Below, one piece after another: positions 8,650-18,800 of a stretch of DNA of 33,138 bases. Each line of letters starts with the position of its first letter. The stretch's first letter is position 1. The notes beneath the pieces were generated by a model. It did no database searches, was not told where the DNA came from, and was given only the letters and a program-made list of their open reading frames with translations. Origin of the DNA: Anaerolineaceae bacterium 4572_78 (GTDB taxonomy: Bacteria > Chloroflexota > Anaerolineae > 4572-78); assembly GCA_002084875.1 (NCBI GenBank), contig NBMH01000081.1:1-33138 (forward strand), written 5' to 3'. Both the position numbers and the translations under genes were made by a program.

Positions 8650-11600
8650 CTATCGATACATCCATACCCTCAGCATAGAAAATAAACGCTCATTATCTAT
8701 TGGCTTAGATAAATAATCATTTGCCCCTGCTTGAATACATTTCTCACGGTCGCCTTTCATCGCCTTTGCAGTTAGAGCAATGATGGGAATATACTTAAAG
8801 CGAGTCTGTTGGCGAATCTGTTTAATCGTTTCGTAGCCATCCATCACAGGCATCATGACATCCATCAAAATAATATCTATATCAGACTCTTGCTCAAGTT
8901 GTTTCAATGCATGCTTGCCATTTCCAGCAAGCGTTATTTCCATACCCTTGTCCGATAATAACTTTGATAACGCAAAAGCATTACGCATGTCATCATCAAC
9001 AATTAGTATCTTTTTGCCCGCTAGAGCCTTTTCCTTGTCATACAGTTGTTTGATAGTTGCTTGTTTTTCCTGCGGCATATCCGCTACCACGCGATGCAAA
9101 AATAAGGCTGTTTCATCCAGCAATCGTTCAGGCGATTTAACTCCCTTTATAATTATGCTATCGGTGTATTGTCTCAATAGATTACTTTCATCTTGGCTTA
9201 ATTCCTTGCCAGTATACACAATAATTGGACATTTATTGATAGTGTTATCTTGTCTAATGACATTTAATACATCAAATCCTGTTATGTCAGATAGATTTAA
9301 ATCCAAAATCATACAGTCAAACGCCTCTTTTCGTAACCAGTCTAAAGCCGTCTTACCCATGTCAGTTTCGATAATTTTGATATCATTATCATGCAACAAT
9401 TGTCGAATACTTTGCCGTAATACCATGTCGTCTTCAACTAGCAAAATTCGTTTGATGCCATGATGAACAAACTGCTCAATGCGTTGGAACACATTTTCTA
9501 AATCATCACTACTAACTGGTTTGGTCAGATAGCCAACTGCTCCTTGCTGGTAAGCACCCATTGTTTCATCTTCGACTGACATGATGTGAATAGGAATATG
9601 ACGCGTATCGGTATTTGCTTTCAAGACATTTAGAATATCCCAACCGCTCATGTTGGGCAGTTTTAAGTCAAGCAAGATAGCGGACGGGATATGGTGCAGT
9701 GCCATATCCAATCCTTGACGACCATCACGGGAAACGATACATCGAAATCCCTTTTTCTTTGCCATGTTCTGTACTATTTTGGCAAATTTTTTATCATCTT
9801 CGATAATCAATAGCAGTGGTTCAGCACCATCTTCAATATCATCAAGCATGTCAATATAAATATCATCAATCGTTTCCTCAACAGAATCTCGCAATGAATT
9901 GCCGACTCCTGACTCCTGACTCCCAACTTCTGGCTCCTGCCTTTCTATTTCTAATTTCTCATCCTCAATCGGCAAATACAACGTGAATGTACTACCTCGA
10001 CCGTAAACACTTTCTAATGTAATCTCGCCACCGAGTTGAGTTGCCAATTCACGCGAGATAGAAAGCCCCAAGCCTGTACCACCATATTTGCGGCTAGTGC
10101 TACCATCTGCTTGTTGGAAAGCTTCAAAGACAATCTTTTGTTGTTCGGGAGTCATGCCTATACCTGTATCTTTGACCTGAATAGCTACTGCCCGACTAGG
10201 AGACAATTTACTGTTAGATAAATTCACTGTAAGACTTGGCAGGAACATGCTAAGAGTAACACTTCCCTTTTCAGTGAACTTAAAGGCATTGGACAGGAGA
10301 TTTTTGATGATTTGTCCTGTCCGTTTTCCATCGGTTTGAATGGTGACAGGTAAATCGTTGGCAAGGTTAATCTCAAATTTAAACTCTTTTTCTTCAGCCA
10401 CATGGGAAAATTGAAACTGCATAATGTCTGCTAATTCGCTCAACATGATAGATTCAAAGTTAAATTCCATTCGCCCCGCCTCGATTTTAGACAGGTCGAG
10501 AATCTCATTGATAAGATGTAGCAAGTCATTACCACCGCTATAGATAATCTGAGCCGATTCAACTTGTTCATCTGTCAAATTACCTTCGTTATTATCAGCC
10601 AATATCTTCGACAAAATTAGCAGGCTATTCAAAGGCGTACGCAGTTCATGCGACATGTTTGCTAAAAATTCGGATTTATATTTGCTGGTAAGGGTTAATT
10701 CCTCTGCTTTTCGTTCTAACTCGACTTGAGCCGCTTTTAATTCATTATTTTGCTTATCCAAGTCAAACTGCTTTTGTTGCAAGTCATTGCGACTCCGTTC
10801 TAGTTTATCAGCTTGGTCTTCTAATTGAACATTTGTTTTCTCCAGTTCAACTTGCTTTTCCTTCAAGCGAACCTCAGAAAATTGCAAAGCCTTAGTTTGT
10901 GTTTCCAGTTCTTCATTCGAAGATTGTAATTCTTCCTGTTGCGATTTGAGTTCTTCATTTGCTATTTTTAATGATTCTTGCTGGGTCTGCAATATTTGAG
11001 ATTGTTGCTGTGTCTTTTCCAATAATTCTTGCATGCGTTCGCGTGACAGAGCTGTATGGAAAGCAATGGCGATATTTTCCATGATACTATCAATGAAATT
11101 CATGTCTTTTTTGCCAAACGAATACAGCGAACCAATTTCAATGACACCGATAACATTGCCTTCATACATGAAAGGTGCGACCAAAACATTCGTAGGGATA
11201 CGTTCACCAAGCAAAGAACTAACAGGCATATAGCCTTCGGGTAAATCGGTAACGACAAACCTTTTCTTTTCATAAGCGGCTTGCCCAATTAAGCCCTCGC
11301 CAATCTTAAAATTAGTTCGAATGCCCTTGCGAACATCATAAGCATAACTTGCCGTCAGATGGAAAATATCATCGTCATGGTGCAGTGCTAAAACTCCTAC
11401 TTGAGCATTCAGGTATTCCGCTAAACATTGAATCACATTTTCGGCAAGAGTGGTAATTTCCTGCTGACCACGTATGCGGTCGTTTAAGGTTGATTGTCCA
11501 GTAGATTGCCACATCTGCTCTTTATTTTCGGTCATGACTAGTTGTAAATCAATCAGAAGTTTATTGAACGTTTCCGCCAATATTTGCAATTCTATAACTC

Positions 11601-12405
11601 CTATCGGTTGTAATTGCATGCTTTCACTTTCAAGACTACCTTCATTCTTGAGGTGATTTGTGTATAATCCTATAGGTATACTAAGAAAATACCATACGCC
11701 CCACAAAATTCCACCCATGCCAAGAGGAATAACAACAGAAAGCACAATTAATATCGTAACGGCTATTCTCATGCCATTTCGAGCTTCTTCAACATCATTA
11801 TCAACTCGTGTATGCATCATCGTTTGAAATTCGGCGATGGGTTTCATGATGATACGCCTATCTTCGTGATATTGCTGGTCAAACATAATTTCACGGGCTT
11901 TCATCAACTTGGTAGCATCATCTAATGATTCATCTTCAGGGCTTAGCTTATATGCCGCCACATCAGATGGCATGTCACTTTCAGCCACACCTTTTACCTC
12001 TAACACAAGACGCATGCCGCGTGTCTCGGTATTGACTAAGGCATCCGAATTTGCCTTCGCTTCGGCTAACAAATCAACTTCTTCTTGAGGTGTGCCAAGT
12101 TTGTCCAACTGCTCTAATACCTTATCACGGGTTTTGGTAACATAGATTTCCTCCCAATAGTAGTCAAGGTGTTCTTCATTGGTGGTAACAACATACTTAC
12201 GTACTTCATCGGTCAAATAGTCTGATGCATCAGATAAATCAATGCCAAGTTGTTTGTATTCAGCACGACGCTCTACAGCAAGCCTTTCAGCCTCAATAGC
12301 TTGAGTGAGAAAATATACACTCCCGCTTAGCAAAAGTGCCATGACTAAAAACACAACACTAATAAAAATGTTAATTGTTGATAACTTGATGTTGATTGTT
12401 CTCAT
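8650..12405 (-). CDS. Hybrid sensor histidine kinase with GAF domain and three receiver domains
   Basis: 1251 residues, membrane-bound. Order: helix 1 (about 10-32), extracellular helical sensor (33-210), helix 2 (about 210-240) and linker. Next come a GAF domain (about 317-455), a Gln/Glu-rich coiled coil (455-570), and the dimerisation/phosphoacceptor domain with [14 protein letters not shown] (His near 583). The ATPase domain has [23 protein letters not shown] and GGTGLGL (about 690-810). Three receivers follow, with phosphate-accepting Asp in [13 protein letters not shown] (about 908), [13 protein letters not shown] (about 1031) and [13 protein letters not shown] (about 1180). No DNA-binding output domain is present, so signal likely passes to a separate partner. 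The linker at about 820-835 is encoded by heptamer-like repeats. Its start overlaps the NifX-like gene by 35 bases, suggesting one transcript with it and DUF302. Signal unknown. Confidence 0.95.
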   Translation of the reverse strand: MRTINIKLSTINIFISVVFLVMALLLSGSVYFLTQAIEAERLAVERRAEYKQLGIDLSDASDYLTDEVRKYVVTTNEEHLDYYWEEIYVTKTRDKVLEQLDKLGTPQEEVDLLAEAKANSDALVNTETRGMRLVLEVKGVAESDMPSDVAAYKLSPEDESLDDATKLMKAREIMFDQQYHEDRRIIMKPIAEFQTMMHTRVDNDVEEARNGMRIAVTILIVLSVVIPLGMGGILWGVWYFLSIPIGLYTNHLKNEGSLESESMQLQPIGVIELQILAETFNKLLIDLQLVMTENKEQMWQSTGQSTLNDRIRGQQEITTLAENVIQCLAEYLNAQVGVLALHHDDDIFHLTASYAYDVRKGIRTNFKIGEGLIGQAAYEKKRFVVTDLPEGYMPVSSLLGERIPTNVLVAPFMYEGNVIGVIEIGSLYSFGKKDMNFIDSIMENIAIAFHTALSRERMQELLEKTQQQSQILQTQQESLKIANEELKSQQEELQSSNEELETQTKALQFSEVRLKEKQVELEKTNVQLEDQADKLERSRNDLQQKQFDLDKQNNELKAAQVELERKAEELTLTSKYKSEFLANMSHELRTPLNSLLILSKILADNNEGNLTDEQVESAQIIYSGGNDLLHLINEILDLSKIEAGRMEFNFESIMLSELADIMQFQFSHVAEEKEFKFEINLANDLPVTIQTDGKRTGQIIKNLLSNAFKFTEKGSVTLSMFLPSLTVNLSNSKLSPSRAVAIQVKDTGIGMTPEQQKIVFEAFQQADGSTSRKYGGTGLGLSISRELATQLGGEITLESVYGRGSTFTLYLPIEDEKLEIERQEPEVGSQESGVGNSLRDSVEETIDDIYIDMLDDIEDGAEPLLLIIEDDKKFAKIVQNMAKKKGFRCIVSRDGRQGLDMALHHIPSAILLDLKLPNMSGWDILNVLKANTDTRHIPIHIMSVEDETMGAYQQGAVGYLTKPVSSDDLENVFQRIEQFVHHGIKRILLVEDDMVLRQSIRQLLHDNDIKIIETDMGKTALDWLRKEAFDCMILDLNLSDITGFDVLNVIRQDNTINKCPIIVYTGKELSQDESNLLRQYTDSIIIKGVKSPERLLDETALFLHRVVADMPQEKQATIKQLYDKEKALAGKKILIVDDDMRNAFALSKLLSDKGMEITLAGNGKHALKQLEQESDIDIILMDVMMPVMDGYETIKQIRQQTRFKYIPIIALTAKAMKGDREKCIQAGANDYLSKPIDNERLFSMLRVWMYR
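9903..9940. repeat. Degenerate GGGAGTC/GGGAGTT heptamer run inside the histidine kinase gene
   Basis: On the minus strand the run reads as imperfect copies of GGGAGTT, AGGAGTC and GGAGTC. It codes for [13 protein letters not shown] in frame, between the ATPase domain and first receiver. Similar runs occur in noncoding DNA at 15842-15870 and 30905-30990, so a repeat seems to have entered a linker where extra residues are tolerated. Confidence 0.75.
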
Positions 12406-12889
12406 GATTACATCTAAACTCTATTGTGCCAACTAACGTTGCAATCAGCCGCTGAGAAAGGAGACCATGATGGTGCTTATGCTCGCCATGACCATGATGG
12501 TGCTTATGCTTGCCATGACCATGATGGTGCTTATGCTTACCACCACCATGATGGCTCTTATCTGGTGGTTCGCTTATGAGAGAGCCACTTAAATAAAGTA
12601 AGACAGCTTTCTCTGGATCTTCTTCTTTCGTTATCACGCCTTTAATACCTTTTCTTTCGAGGCGCATCACGAGCCCTTGACCCATACCCCCAGCAATCAA
12701 GACATCAACATGATCTAGGGGATGTTGTTCATGCGGTGAACTATCATGAAATGATTGTTCTTTGGGAAGCTCAAGAAGTTCTTTATCGATTATCTTGTTG
12801 TCCTCAATGTTGAATATCCAGAACTTTCTGCATCGACCAGTATGTTCCGTTATAGTTTTGCGATTTTGACTTGTTACAGCAATTTTCAT
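12371..12889 (-). CDS. NifX/NafY-type iron-molybdenum-cofactor-binding domain protein with His-rich tail
   Basis: 172 residues. Residues 1-105 form the small NifX/NifB-C-like domain ([26 protein letters not shown], then [21 protein letters not shown]), which in relatives binds metal-sulfur clusters or FeMo-cofactor precursors. Stand-alone copies are common in anaerobes without nitrogenase. Residues about 113-143 are His/Gly/Lys blocks (GKHKHHHGH three times) coded by 27-bp tandem repeats, which would bind divalent metals. The final 30 residues ([16 protein letters not shown]...) match nothing I recognise and may be out-of-frame read-through beyond an original stop. ATG at 12887-12889 has GAGGT five bases upstream. 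It follows the DUF302 gene by about 118 bp and overlaps the kinase start. Role: metal or cluster storage or delivery (inference). Confidence 0.85.
   Translation of the reverse strand: MKIAVTSQNRKTITEHTGRCRKFWIFNIEDNKIIDKELLELPKEQSFHDSSPHEQHPLDHVDVLIAGGMGQGLVMRLERKGIKGVITKEEDPEKAVLLYLSGSLISEPPDKSHHGGGKHKHHHGHGKHKHHHGHGEHKHHHGLLSQRLIATLVGTIEFRCNHENNQHQVINN
12464..12544 (-). repeat. Three 27-bp tandem repeats coding the His-rich tail
   Basis: Units start at 12464, 12491 and 12518 and differ by only a few bases. Each gives the nine-residue block H-G-H-G-K/E-H-K-H-H in frame. Because 27 is a multiple of three, copy number can change without a frameshift, so tail length may vary between strains. 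Confidence 0.92.
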
Positions 12890-13007
12890 TTTTACCTCAT
12901 ATTTTGTATATTAAGTGCTGGACAGGCAAGTTGACCAGCTAATTTGAAATGAATCGTGGCTCCTGCCTCGCCAACTACATCACCAGCTCACACTAGCAAT
13001 GTGGTAC

Positions 13008-13487
13008 CTATTTCTCAAGTGGGGCAAAAATCTGTTCTGTTTGTGCAGTAGCCTCACTCATTACTTCTGTCACTAGCCCGCCAAACATTTGACTCATCAA
13101 ACCTGTATTCATCCGCGATAGTATCACATCACCGTTGCTGTTTTCATACACAGCAACGCGACATGGCATAAGGGAAGACACTAGACGAGCGTCATCTTCA
13201 GCCAGTATTTTTGCTGCAAGATCAGGCCTGCACAATTCGATGACTGCCACTGGGCGTACATCATATCCATGATCGGCAACAGATTTATCCAATCGCATTA
13301 CGTTGGGTACAACCCAACCTTGTGCCGCGGCATTATCCTGAATGGCTTGTATCGTGTCGTCAAACCCCAATTTGCTATGGCTTTCTATCATCATCATGCC
13401 AGGAGCCATCGTCCATGCCACTATACTGGTAAACAATATCCCTACCACGAATCCAACCAAAGCACCAATCAATGTATTTTTTTGCAT
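13008..13487 (-). CDS. DUF302 domain protein with N-terminal membrane anchor
   Basis: 159 residues. An N-terminal hydrophobic helix (LIGALVGFVVGILFTSIVAW, about 6-26) anchors the protein, and the rest faces outward. The DUF302 fold is visible from SKLGFDDTIQAIQDNAAAQGWVVP through VAVIELCRPDLAAKILAEDDARLVSSLMPCRVAVYE to VILSRMNTGLM. The pair of Cys in ELCRP and MPCRV is typical of the family. DUF302 proteins are found in sulfur- and metal-related gene sets, but no reaction is established. ATG at 13485-13487 follows AAAGGAG about eight bases upstream. It probably heads a transcript with the NifX-like gene and the hybrid kinase. Base composition here is visibly richer in G+C than the flanks, which may mean transfer from another lineage. 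Confidence 0.88.
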   Translation of the reverse strand: MQKNTLIGALVGFVVGILFTSIVAWTMAPGMMMIESHSKLGFDDTIQAIQDNAAAQGWVVPNVMRLDKSVADHGYDVRPVAVIELCRPDLAAKILAEDDARLVSSLMPCRVAVYENSNGDVILSRMNTGLMSQMFGGLVTEVMSEATAQTEQIFAPLEK

Positions 13488-13531
13488 TCCAAATTCTCCT
13501 TTGTATTATTAATACTTCAATCTACTTATCG

Positions 13532-13548
13532 CACTAAATAACTTAGTG
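13532..13548. promoter_or_regulatory. Dyad CACTAA-N5-TTAGTG upstream of the DUF302 gene
   Basis: A 6-bp inverted repeat about 45 bases before the DUF302 start codon. It is a possible repressor site, together with the larger dyad at 13646-13667. No cognate regulator gene is in the window. Confidence 0.35.
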
Positions 13549-13625
13549 TTATCAAAAAACAAACATAATACAGCCAAACTCCCTACACACCGTAGCACCA
13601 CTATTGCCCTCCTACTAAATATGGT

Positions 13626-13667
13626 ATTATATTAAAACAATTTAATGAACTGAATTAACTCAGTTCA
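13626..13667 (-). promoter_or_regulatory. Candidate promoter overlapped by an 8-bp dyad (operator-like) for the DUF302 transcript
   Basis: On the minus strand a perfect TATAAT lies at 13626-13631. A weak -35 (TTCAGT, 13649-13654) sits 17 bases upstream, inside the inverted repeat TGAACTGA (13646-13653) / TCAGTTCA (13660-13667). A dyad covering a -35 box is the usual arrangement of a repressor operator. Transcription would start near 13619 and give a leader of about 130 bases. The weak -35 fits a regulated promoter. The ABC ATPase gene ends at 13756, so an alternative role in ending that transcript is possible. Confidence 0.45.
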
Positions 13668-13755
13668 CTATCTCATAGTACCTTAAAACTTTAAAAATGC
13701 AAATTACAGCCACTTTTTTTATTTTAGATAAATCGGATACTGATACGCTTGACTT

Positions 13756-14685
13756 CTAACCTCTAGCCATATCCCCTTTCGTAACCTGCATAAAGATTGA
13801 TTCCAGATTTCTATCCTTTTCCATAAAATGAATAATATCTAATTTATGTTCAATAAGATGAGTGAGCAAGCCTGCCATAGCAATATCATCGCCCTGAAGT
13901 TTGACATGCCAGCCTTTGCCATCCGCATGAAAACCTGTTACACCTGAATACATGTTCAAAGCTGATTCGACTTGTTCTGCATTTGCCAATGTCCGAAACA
14001 ACAATTGCCGTTCCAAATGTCGGTTTATGAGTCCCTCAGGGGTGCCACTGTATTGCAATTGTCCATGTTCGATGATGCCGACTTGATGGCACATTTCATC
14101 CAACTCGGTCAGAATATGAGAACTGATGATAATCGTTTTTCCCATAATGGATAGTTCCTTTAATAACTCTCTTATTTCGATGCGTGCTCGTGGGTCTAGC
14201 CCCGAAGCGGGTTCGTCAAGGAGTAGAATTTGAGGGTCATGAACAAGTGCTTGAGCAAGACACAAACGCTGTCGCATGCCACGCGAAAGGGATTGAACCC
14301 ACTCCATTCGCTTGTGTCCTAAATCCACCAATTCCAATAACTCGTCCACGATATGTTGTCGTTGTGTGGCATCTAAGCGATAGCACCGAGCAAAAAAATC
14401 AAGATATTCCCAAACTTGCATGTCCTCATATACCCCAAAGAAGTCAGGCATATAGCCGATTGACCATTTAGATTGGCTAACATTTTTGGTTATATCTACA
14501 CCATTAAGATAAATTTGTCCTGATGTTGGTTCTAACACGCCAGCAATCATGCGTAATGTGGTAGTCTTACCTGCTCCGTTTGGACCGATAAAACCAAAAA
14601 GCGTTCCTGATGCAATGGTTAAATCAAGATGGTCAAGGGCAACAAGATTGCCATAACATTTGGTTAGCTGTTTTATTTCTATCAT
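13756..14685 (-). CDS. ABC transporter ATP-binding protein (ABC-2 type), no permease beside it
   Basis: 309 residues. The nucleotide-binding domain is complete: Walker A GPNGAGKTT (about 34-42), Q-loop near IGYMPDFFGVYEDM, signature LSRGMRQRL, Walker B ILLLDEPASGLDP and switch His in IIISSHIL. The C-terminal 90 residues are an accessory domain of the type seen in CcmA/drug-exporter ATPases. It would power an ABC-2 membrane partner for export, but none follows: after the stop come only about 270 noncoding bases. The last residues (GDMARG) are coded by sequence resembling the heptamer repeats (13749-13765), so the natural end and a following permease gene may have been lost. ATG (14683-14685) touches the stop of the polyprenyl synthetase gene, so the two are translationally linked. 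Confidence 0.93.
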   Translation of the reverse strand: MIEIKQLTKCYGNLVALDHLDLTIASGTLFGFIGPNGAGKTTTLRMIAGVLEPTSGQIYLNGVDITKNVSQSKWSIGYMPDFFGVYEDMQVWEYLDFFARCYRLDATQRQHIVDELLELVDLGHKRMEWVQSLSRGMRQRLCLAQALVHDPQILLLDEPASGLDPRARIEIRELLKELSIMGKTIIISSHILTELDEMCHQVGIIEHGQLQYSGTPEGLINRHLERQLLFRTLANAEQVESALNMYSGVTGFHADGKGWHVKLQGDDIAMAGLLTHLIEHKLDIIHFMEKDRNLESIFMQVTKGDMARG

Positions 14686-15804
14686 CTAATACATCCGCTT
14701 AACAAAAAATTGAGTCATCTCTTGTAAAATAGCTATATCTTCAGAAGAGGCTTCAATATTTTGTAAAATCTGGTACGCCTTCTCGGCGTAGTGTTTCGCT
14801 TGTGCCTCCATGTATGTTTTAGCCCCCATTTCTTCTAAAAGAGTAACGGCGGTAGCAATATCAGTTTCAGTAAGCATATCGGCGGCATAAATTTCACGAA
14901 ATTGATTAGATAAAGTCTGACTCCCCTCTCCTTGCATGAGATGTGTTGGGGGCTGGATTTGATTAAGAGCAAAAACAACTGGCAGTGACTTTTTTCGATT
15001 ACGCAAATCATCAGCAGCTGGTTTACCTGTTACACTTTCTCTTCCCCAAATTCCTAGCCAGTCATCCTGAATTTGAAATGCCGATCCGAGCGTTTCCCCC
15101 AAACACTTAAATATAGTCGCTTTTTGCGGGGAATCTGTAGCGATTAAACCGCCTAAATAACCTGCACAACCTAACAAAGCACCAGTTTTGCCTTTAATCA
15201 TATCTAAATAATCAGATAAATTAATATCGAGTCTTTTTTCAAAAGACATATCAAGATATTGTCCCTTACACAAAGCTAAACTAGCATGGTCAAGGGTATT
15301 GATTGCTTCTAGTGTTGTTTGAAAAGGAACACCTTGTTTCGGCAAATCTAAAAGTGCATTCCGAGCAATAATAAACATGGTATCACCAGCATTAATTGCT
15401 TGCGGTTGCCCCCATATTTTCCAGACAGTAGTTCGTCCTCGTCTGGTATCGCTGTTATCTTGAATGTCGTCATGGATGAGAGTAAAATTATGGACAAGTT
15501 CAACCGCGGCGGCAGCTGTCAATGCCTTTTCATGACTGGCACCGCACGCTTGACATGTCAACATAGTAAAGACAGGTCTTAATAATTTTCCACCTGTTTT
15601 ATGGAGTGGCTGTAATTTTTCATCTACCCACCCAAGATGGTAATGAAGCATGCCATAAAATTCATCTGTAGGATAGACATCCTGTCCTTCCATGAACATG
15701 CATCCTGCCTGTTCTACAGGAGGTGCCACCACACGACGTAATTCGGCTTGAATCTTAGGTACAAATACGTTTAATGCTTGTTTGAATGTTGTTACTTTTT
15801 TCAT
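14686..15804 (-). CDS. Polyprenyl synthetase (short-chain trans-isoprenyl diphosphate synthase)
   Basis: 372 residues from the ATG at 15802-15804. This start has AAGGA about seven bases upstream and is preferred over an in-frame ATG 25 codons earlier that lies within repeat sequence. The enzyme condenses isopentenyl diphosphate with allylic diphosphates to make farnesyl/geranylgeranyl-type products. Landmarks are GGKLLRPVF, the first Asp-rich motif HDDIQDNSDTRRG (about 125), KGKTGALLG, and the second Asp region FQIQDDWLGIWG, where the usual DDxxD reads DDWLG as in many relatives. The product could feed undecaprenyl or carotenoid synthesis; chain length cannot be read safely. About 20 extra N-terminal residues (CMFMEGQDVYPTDEFYGMLHYHL) are common in Chloroflexota versions. 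Next to the ABC ATPase with no gap. Confidence 0.93.
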   Translation of the reverse strand: MKKVTTFKQALNVFVPKIQAELRRVVAPPVEQAGCMFMEGQDVYPTDEFYGMLHYHLGWVDEKLQPLHKTGGKLLRPVFTMLTCQACGASHEKALTAAAAVELVHNFTLIHDDIQDNSDTRRGRTTVWKIWGQPQAINAGDTMFIIARNALLDLPKQGVPFQTTLEAINTLDHASLALCKGQYLDMSFEKRLDINLSDYLDMIKGKTGALLGCAGYLGGLIATDSPQKATIFKCLGETLGSAFQIQDDWLGIWGRESVTGKPAADDLRNRKKSLPVVFALNQIQPPTHLMQGEGSQTLSNQFREIYAADMLTETDIATAVTLLEEMGAKTYMEAQAKHYAEKAYQILQNIEASSEDIAILQEMTQFFVKRMY

Positions 15805-15841
15805 GTGTTTTCCTTGAAGTTGGAAGTGATGCAAAGATTTC

Positions 15842-15870
15842 AAACTCCTAACGCCCAACTCCCAACTCAA
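15842..15870. repeat. GGGAGTT-type heptamer run at the end of the multi-GAF gene
   Basis: The minus strand reads as imperfect GGGAGTTGGGCGTTAGGAGTT. It supplies the last codons and stop of the multi-GAF gene (ELGVGR) and lies in the 40-bp gap before the polyprenyl synthetase. Related to 9903-9940 and 30905-30990. Confidence 0.7.
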
Positions 15871-18800
15871 CCACCACATGCTCGGCTGAAAATCGTTGCC
15901 CTAATTCCGAAGCGGCGGTTTTGACCAATTCCTCCAAACTGGTAGCAGCTCGCATTTTCTCCGTGATTTCTCGGATAGCTTTCTCACGCCTAGCCAAACG
16001 CTCACTTTCACGAGTAGCAATTTGTTGAGCAATAGAAGACCGCCGACTAGCAACGACAGCGGCTACAGGGTCTAAAAGTTGACGTAAAATAAATCGCTCA
16101 TCAGAACTAAAAATATGTGGTATACTCCATGCAAATGTAATAGAACCTTGCCAGCGTTGCCCGCTTCGCAATGGCATACAAGCAAAGGATTTAATGTTAG
16201 ATTGTTCAGAAATTTTTGCTGTAATGGCATCAATGTTTGTTTCGTTTGATAAATCCTCAATAAATGTTACCATATTAGATTGAGTAATCCATTTTTTTAG
16301 GGAAGGCACATCATCAAGATGAAAAAACTGATTAAGTAATTCGTCATCATCTGTCGTCAACTTCTAAATAGCCCAGCATGATACGTTCGGGCAAGTCTGT
16401 GTCAAATACAGGTGCCAACGTAGCCAAGACTTCTTCTGCTAGGGTTATTTGAGATAGAACGGCTTGAGTTTGGGTCAGTTTTTCAAGTTGAACAGCTCGT
16501 TCTTGAGTTTGATTAAATAACCTTCGACTTTCCACTGTGGTGGCTAACATTGAGGCAATCTGTTGAAGCAGGCTTTTATCTCGAGTGATATAGGCGTTTA
16601 AGTTGCGATGAAATACATTAAGTGTACCTATTGCCTGCCCACGTACAGTTAATGGAGCCATCATCGCTGAATTGAAGCCCTGTTCAACCAAAATGCAGGC
16701 ATCTTTTTCTGGGTTATCACGCATGTCAGATAATAACACAATTCTATTTTGTTCTAGGGCTTTACCCATCATAGTGTTAGAAATCTGCCATGCTTTCTGT
16801 TCCTTATGTAAATCAGATGTTTCACTAGATTGACGAATTATCAAGTTATTTTTATCTTCGCTCAATAACACTACTGAAGCAGAATCAGCCTCAATAATCC
16901 GTTTTGTTTCTACAACACCAATATTGAAAATCATATCAACACTTGTTTCTAGGGCTAATTTTGTACTCAATTCATTTAACAAAGCTAATCGTTTTGCTTG
17001 GGCGGCTGTCTCATCAAGTGCTGCTTGGTTTTGTTCAAACAAATTGACATTGGCAATAGCAATCGCTAACTGACTGGTAATAGTTAATAAAGTACGCAAC
17101 TCATCTTCATTAAAATGACCAATAATATCATGCTGAACATCCAATACACCACTAATCGTTTGCCCGATGTAAATCGGTAGAATAACTTGTGATAATGTAG
17201 CTGGTAAAAGCGGGTTTGTACCATAACGGTCGTCATTAACCACATCATTGATTACAATTGGTTCTAATGAATAAGCGGCATGAGTGATAACACTTACTTC
17301 GTCATCGACAGGAATAACAAGACCATTCTTCTTAAACTTTTCACTGGCATGCCCAGCGGCTTCACCAACAACAAACGCCTGTTGGGTTTCATCCAATAGA
17401 TAAACCGCCGTATGATAATATTCAAATGTCTTTTGAATCATGCCAACCACTTGAGGTAGTAGTTGTTCAAAATCAAGAATCGAAGATATTTCTTGACTAA
17501 TCCGAGCGGCGGCTCGAAGTTGTTTAGTTCGTTTTTCGGCTTGATTAAAAAGACGATTATTATCAACCGCTACAGCTATCTCACCCATAACTGCTATATA
17601 AGGTTGCACTTCACTTTCAATAAATTCATGATAATGTTGACTTTCGAGGACTAATATGCCAACTTGAAGCGACCCCACCCACAAGGGAAAGGCAGCCACA
17701 CTTTTGATTTTCAAGGCGGTTAAAAGACCTCTAATATCACCAGGAATTAACTCATAAGTTTCGGTATCGGCGATAAATGCTGGTTGAGTCATTATCCATT
17801 CATCTGAAACAGGAAAAATAGGTTGACGGTATTGGATGCCTACAAGCGTTGACAGAGGACCATCATCGGTATGCCAACTTGCCAAAATGGCGGCAGCAAC
17901 AATGCTACCTGACGCATCCCGTTCAAAACCCATTAAGATTATGCGGTCTACATCAGAAATACGTAATTCTCTAGCTAACACATCAACAATCTCTTGCAGA
18001 TTATTTGCTAATGCAATATGATAACTGGTGCGGTACAGAGTTTCAGTATTTTCTAAAACACGTTTTTCAACTAGGTGAGCCCGATGACTGCCAATAACTG
18101 CCCCAATTGATTTAGTCAGTTGTTGCAATACAAACACTTCTTCATCAACCAAATGGCGAGGTTTAGGCCAGTCAAACGTAAGTAATCCTTGCCAGCGTCC
18201 CTCACTCCACAACGGTAAAATTGCCAGTGCTTCAAAGTTCATCTTTTTGCCCAATTCGAAGAATGCCTCTAGTGAGCACGGGTCATCATGAATGTTTTGG
18301 AAAAACACAATTTGATTTGGCTCCTCAAGCCACAAATCTATTATAGGGAATGTTTGATAAGATGATTCTATATTATCTCCACTTTGGACAATCCCTTGTT
18401 CCCACACAGCCATGCGTTGCAGTTCAATTGGGGTGCCATCATTATCAGTTCTGATATAAAACAAAATAATTCGCATGTCAATATCAAATGTCAGTGCCAT
18501 GGAAATAATGGCTAACATTTCAGTTTCGTCATGCACATCAGAAAGTGCTGATTGTATTGCCAATAGTTTTTCGAGATAGATAGCCCGCTCTTGAATTAGT
18601 TGGAATCTCAACTGGCTATCAATAACAACTGCACTTTGCGTAGCTAAAAAGTCATAAAATCGCTGTTCCCGTTCGGTGAATAAATGTGGATTTTGCCAGC
18701 CAATAAGAGTAACACCAACCCAACGACTCCCTAAAACTAATGGCAGTAATACCATGGCTTTTGTGCCTATATCTATCAAGCCAAGGTCTGACGCTCTAGT

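Noticed and set aside
8855-9463. 202-residue open frame on the plus strand opposite the histidine kinase
   Set aside because: It is antisense to a well-conserved coding region, has a biased Ser/Ile composition and no ribosome binding site; a shadow frame.
12464-12544. 27-bp repeats as a CRISPR or regulatory iteron array
   Set aside because: They are in frame, have no spacers, and encode a His-rich tail, which explains the pattern fully.
13756-15804. The ABC ATPase and polyprenyl synthetase as an isoprenoid-export system
   Set aside because: Only the adjacency supports it. No permease or glycan-lipid transporter is present, so the idea was not carried into the annotation.
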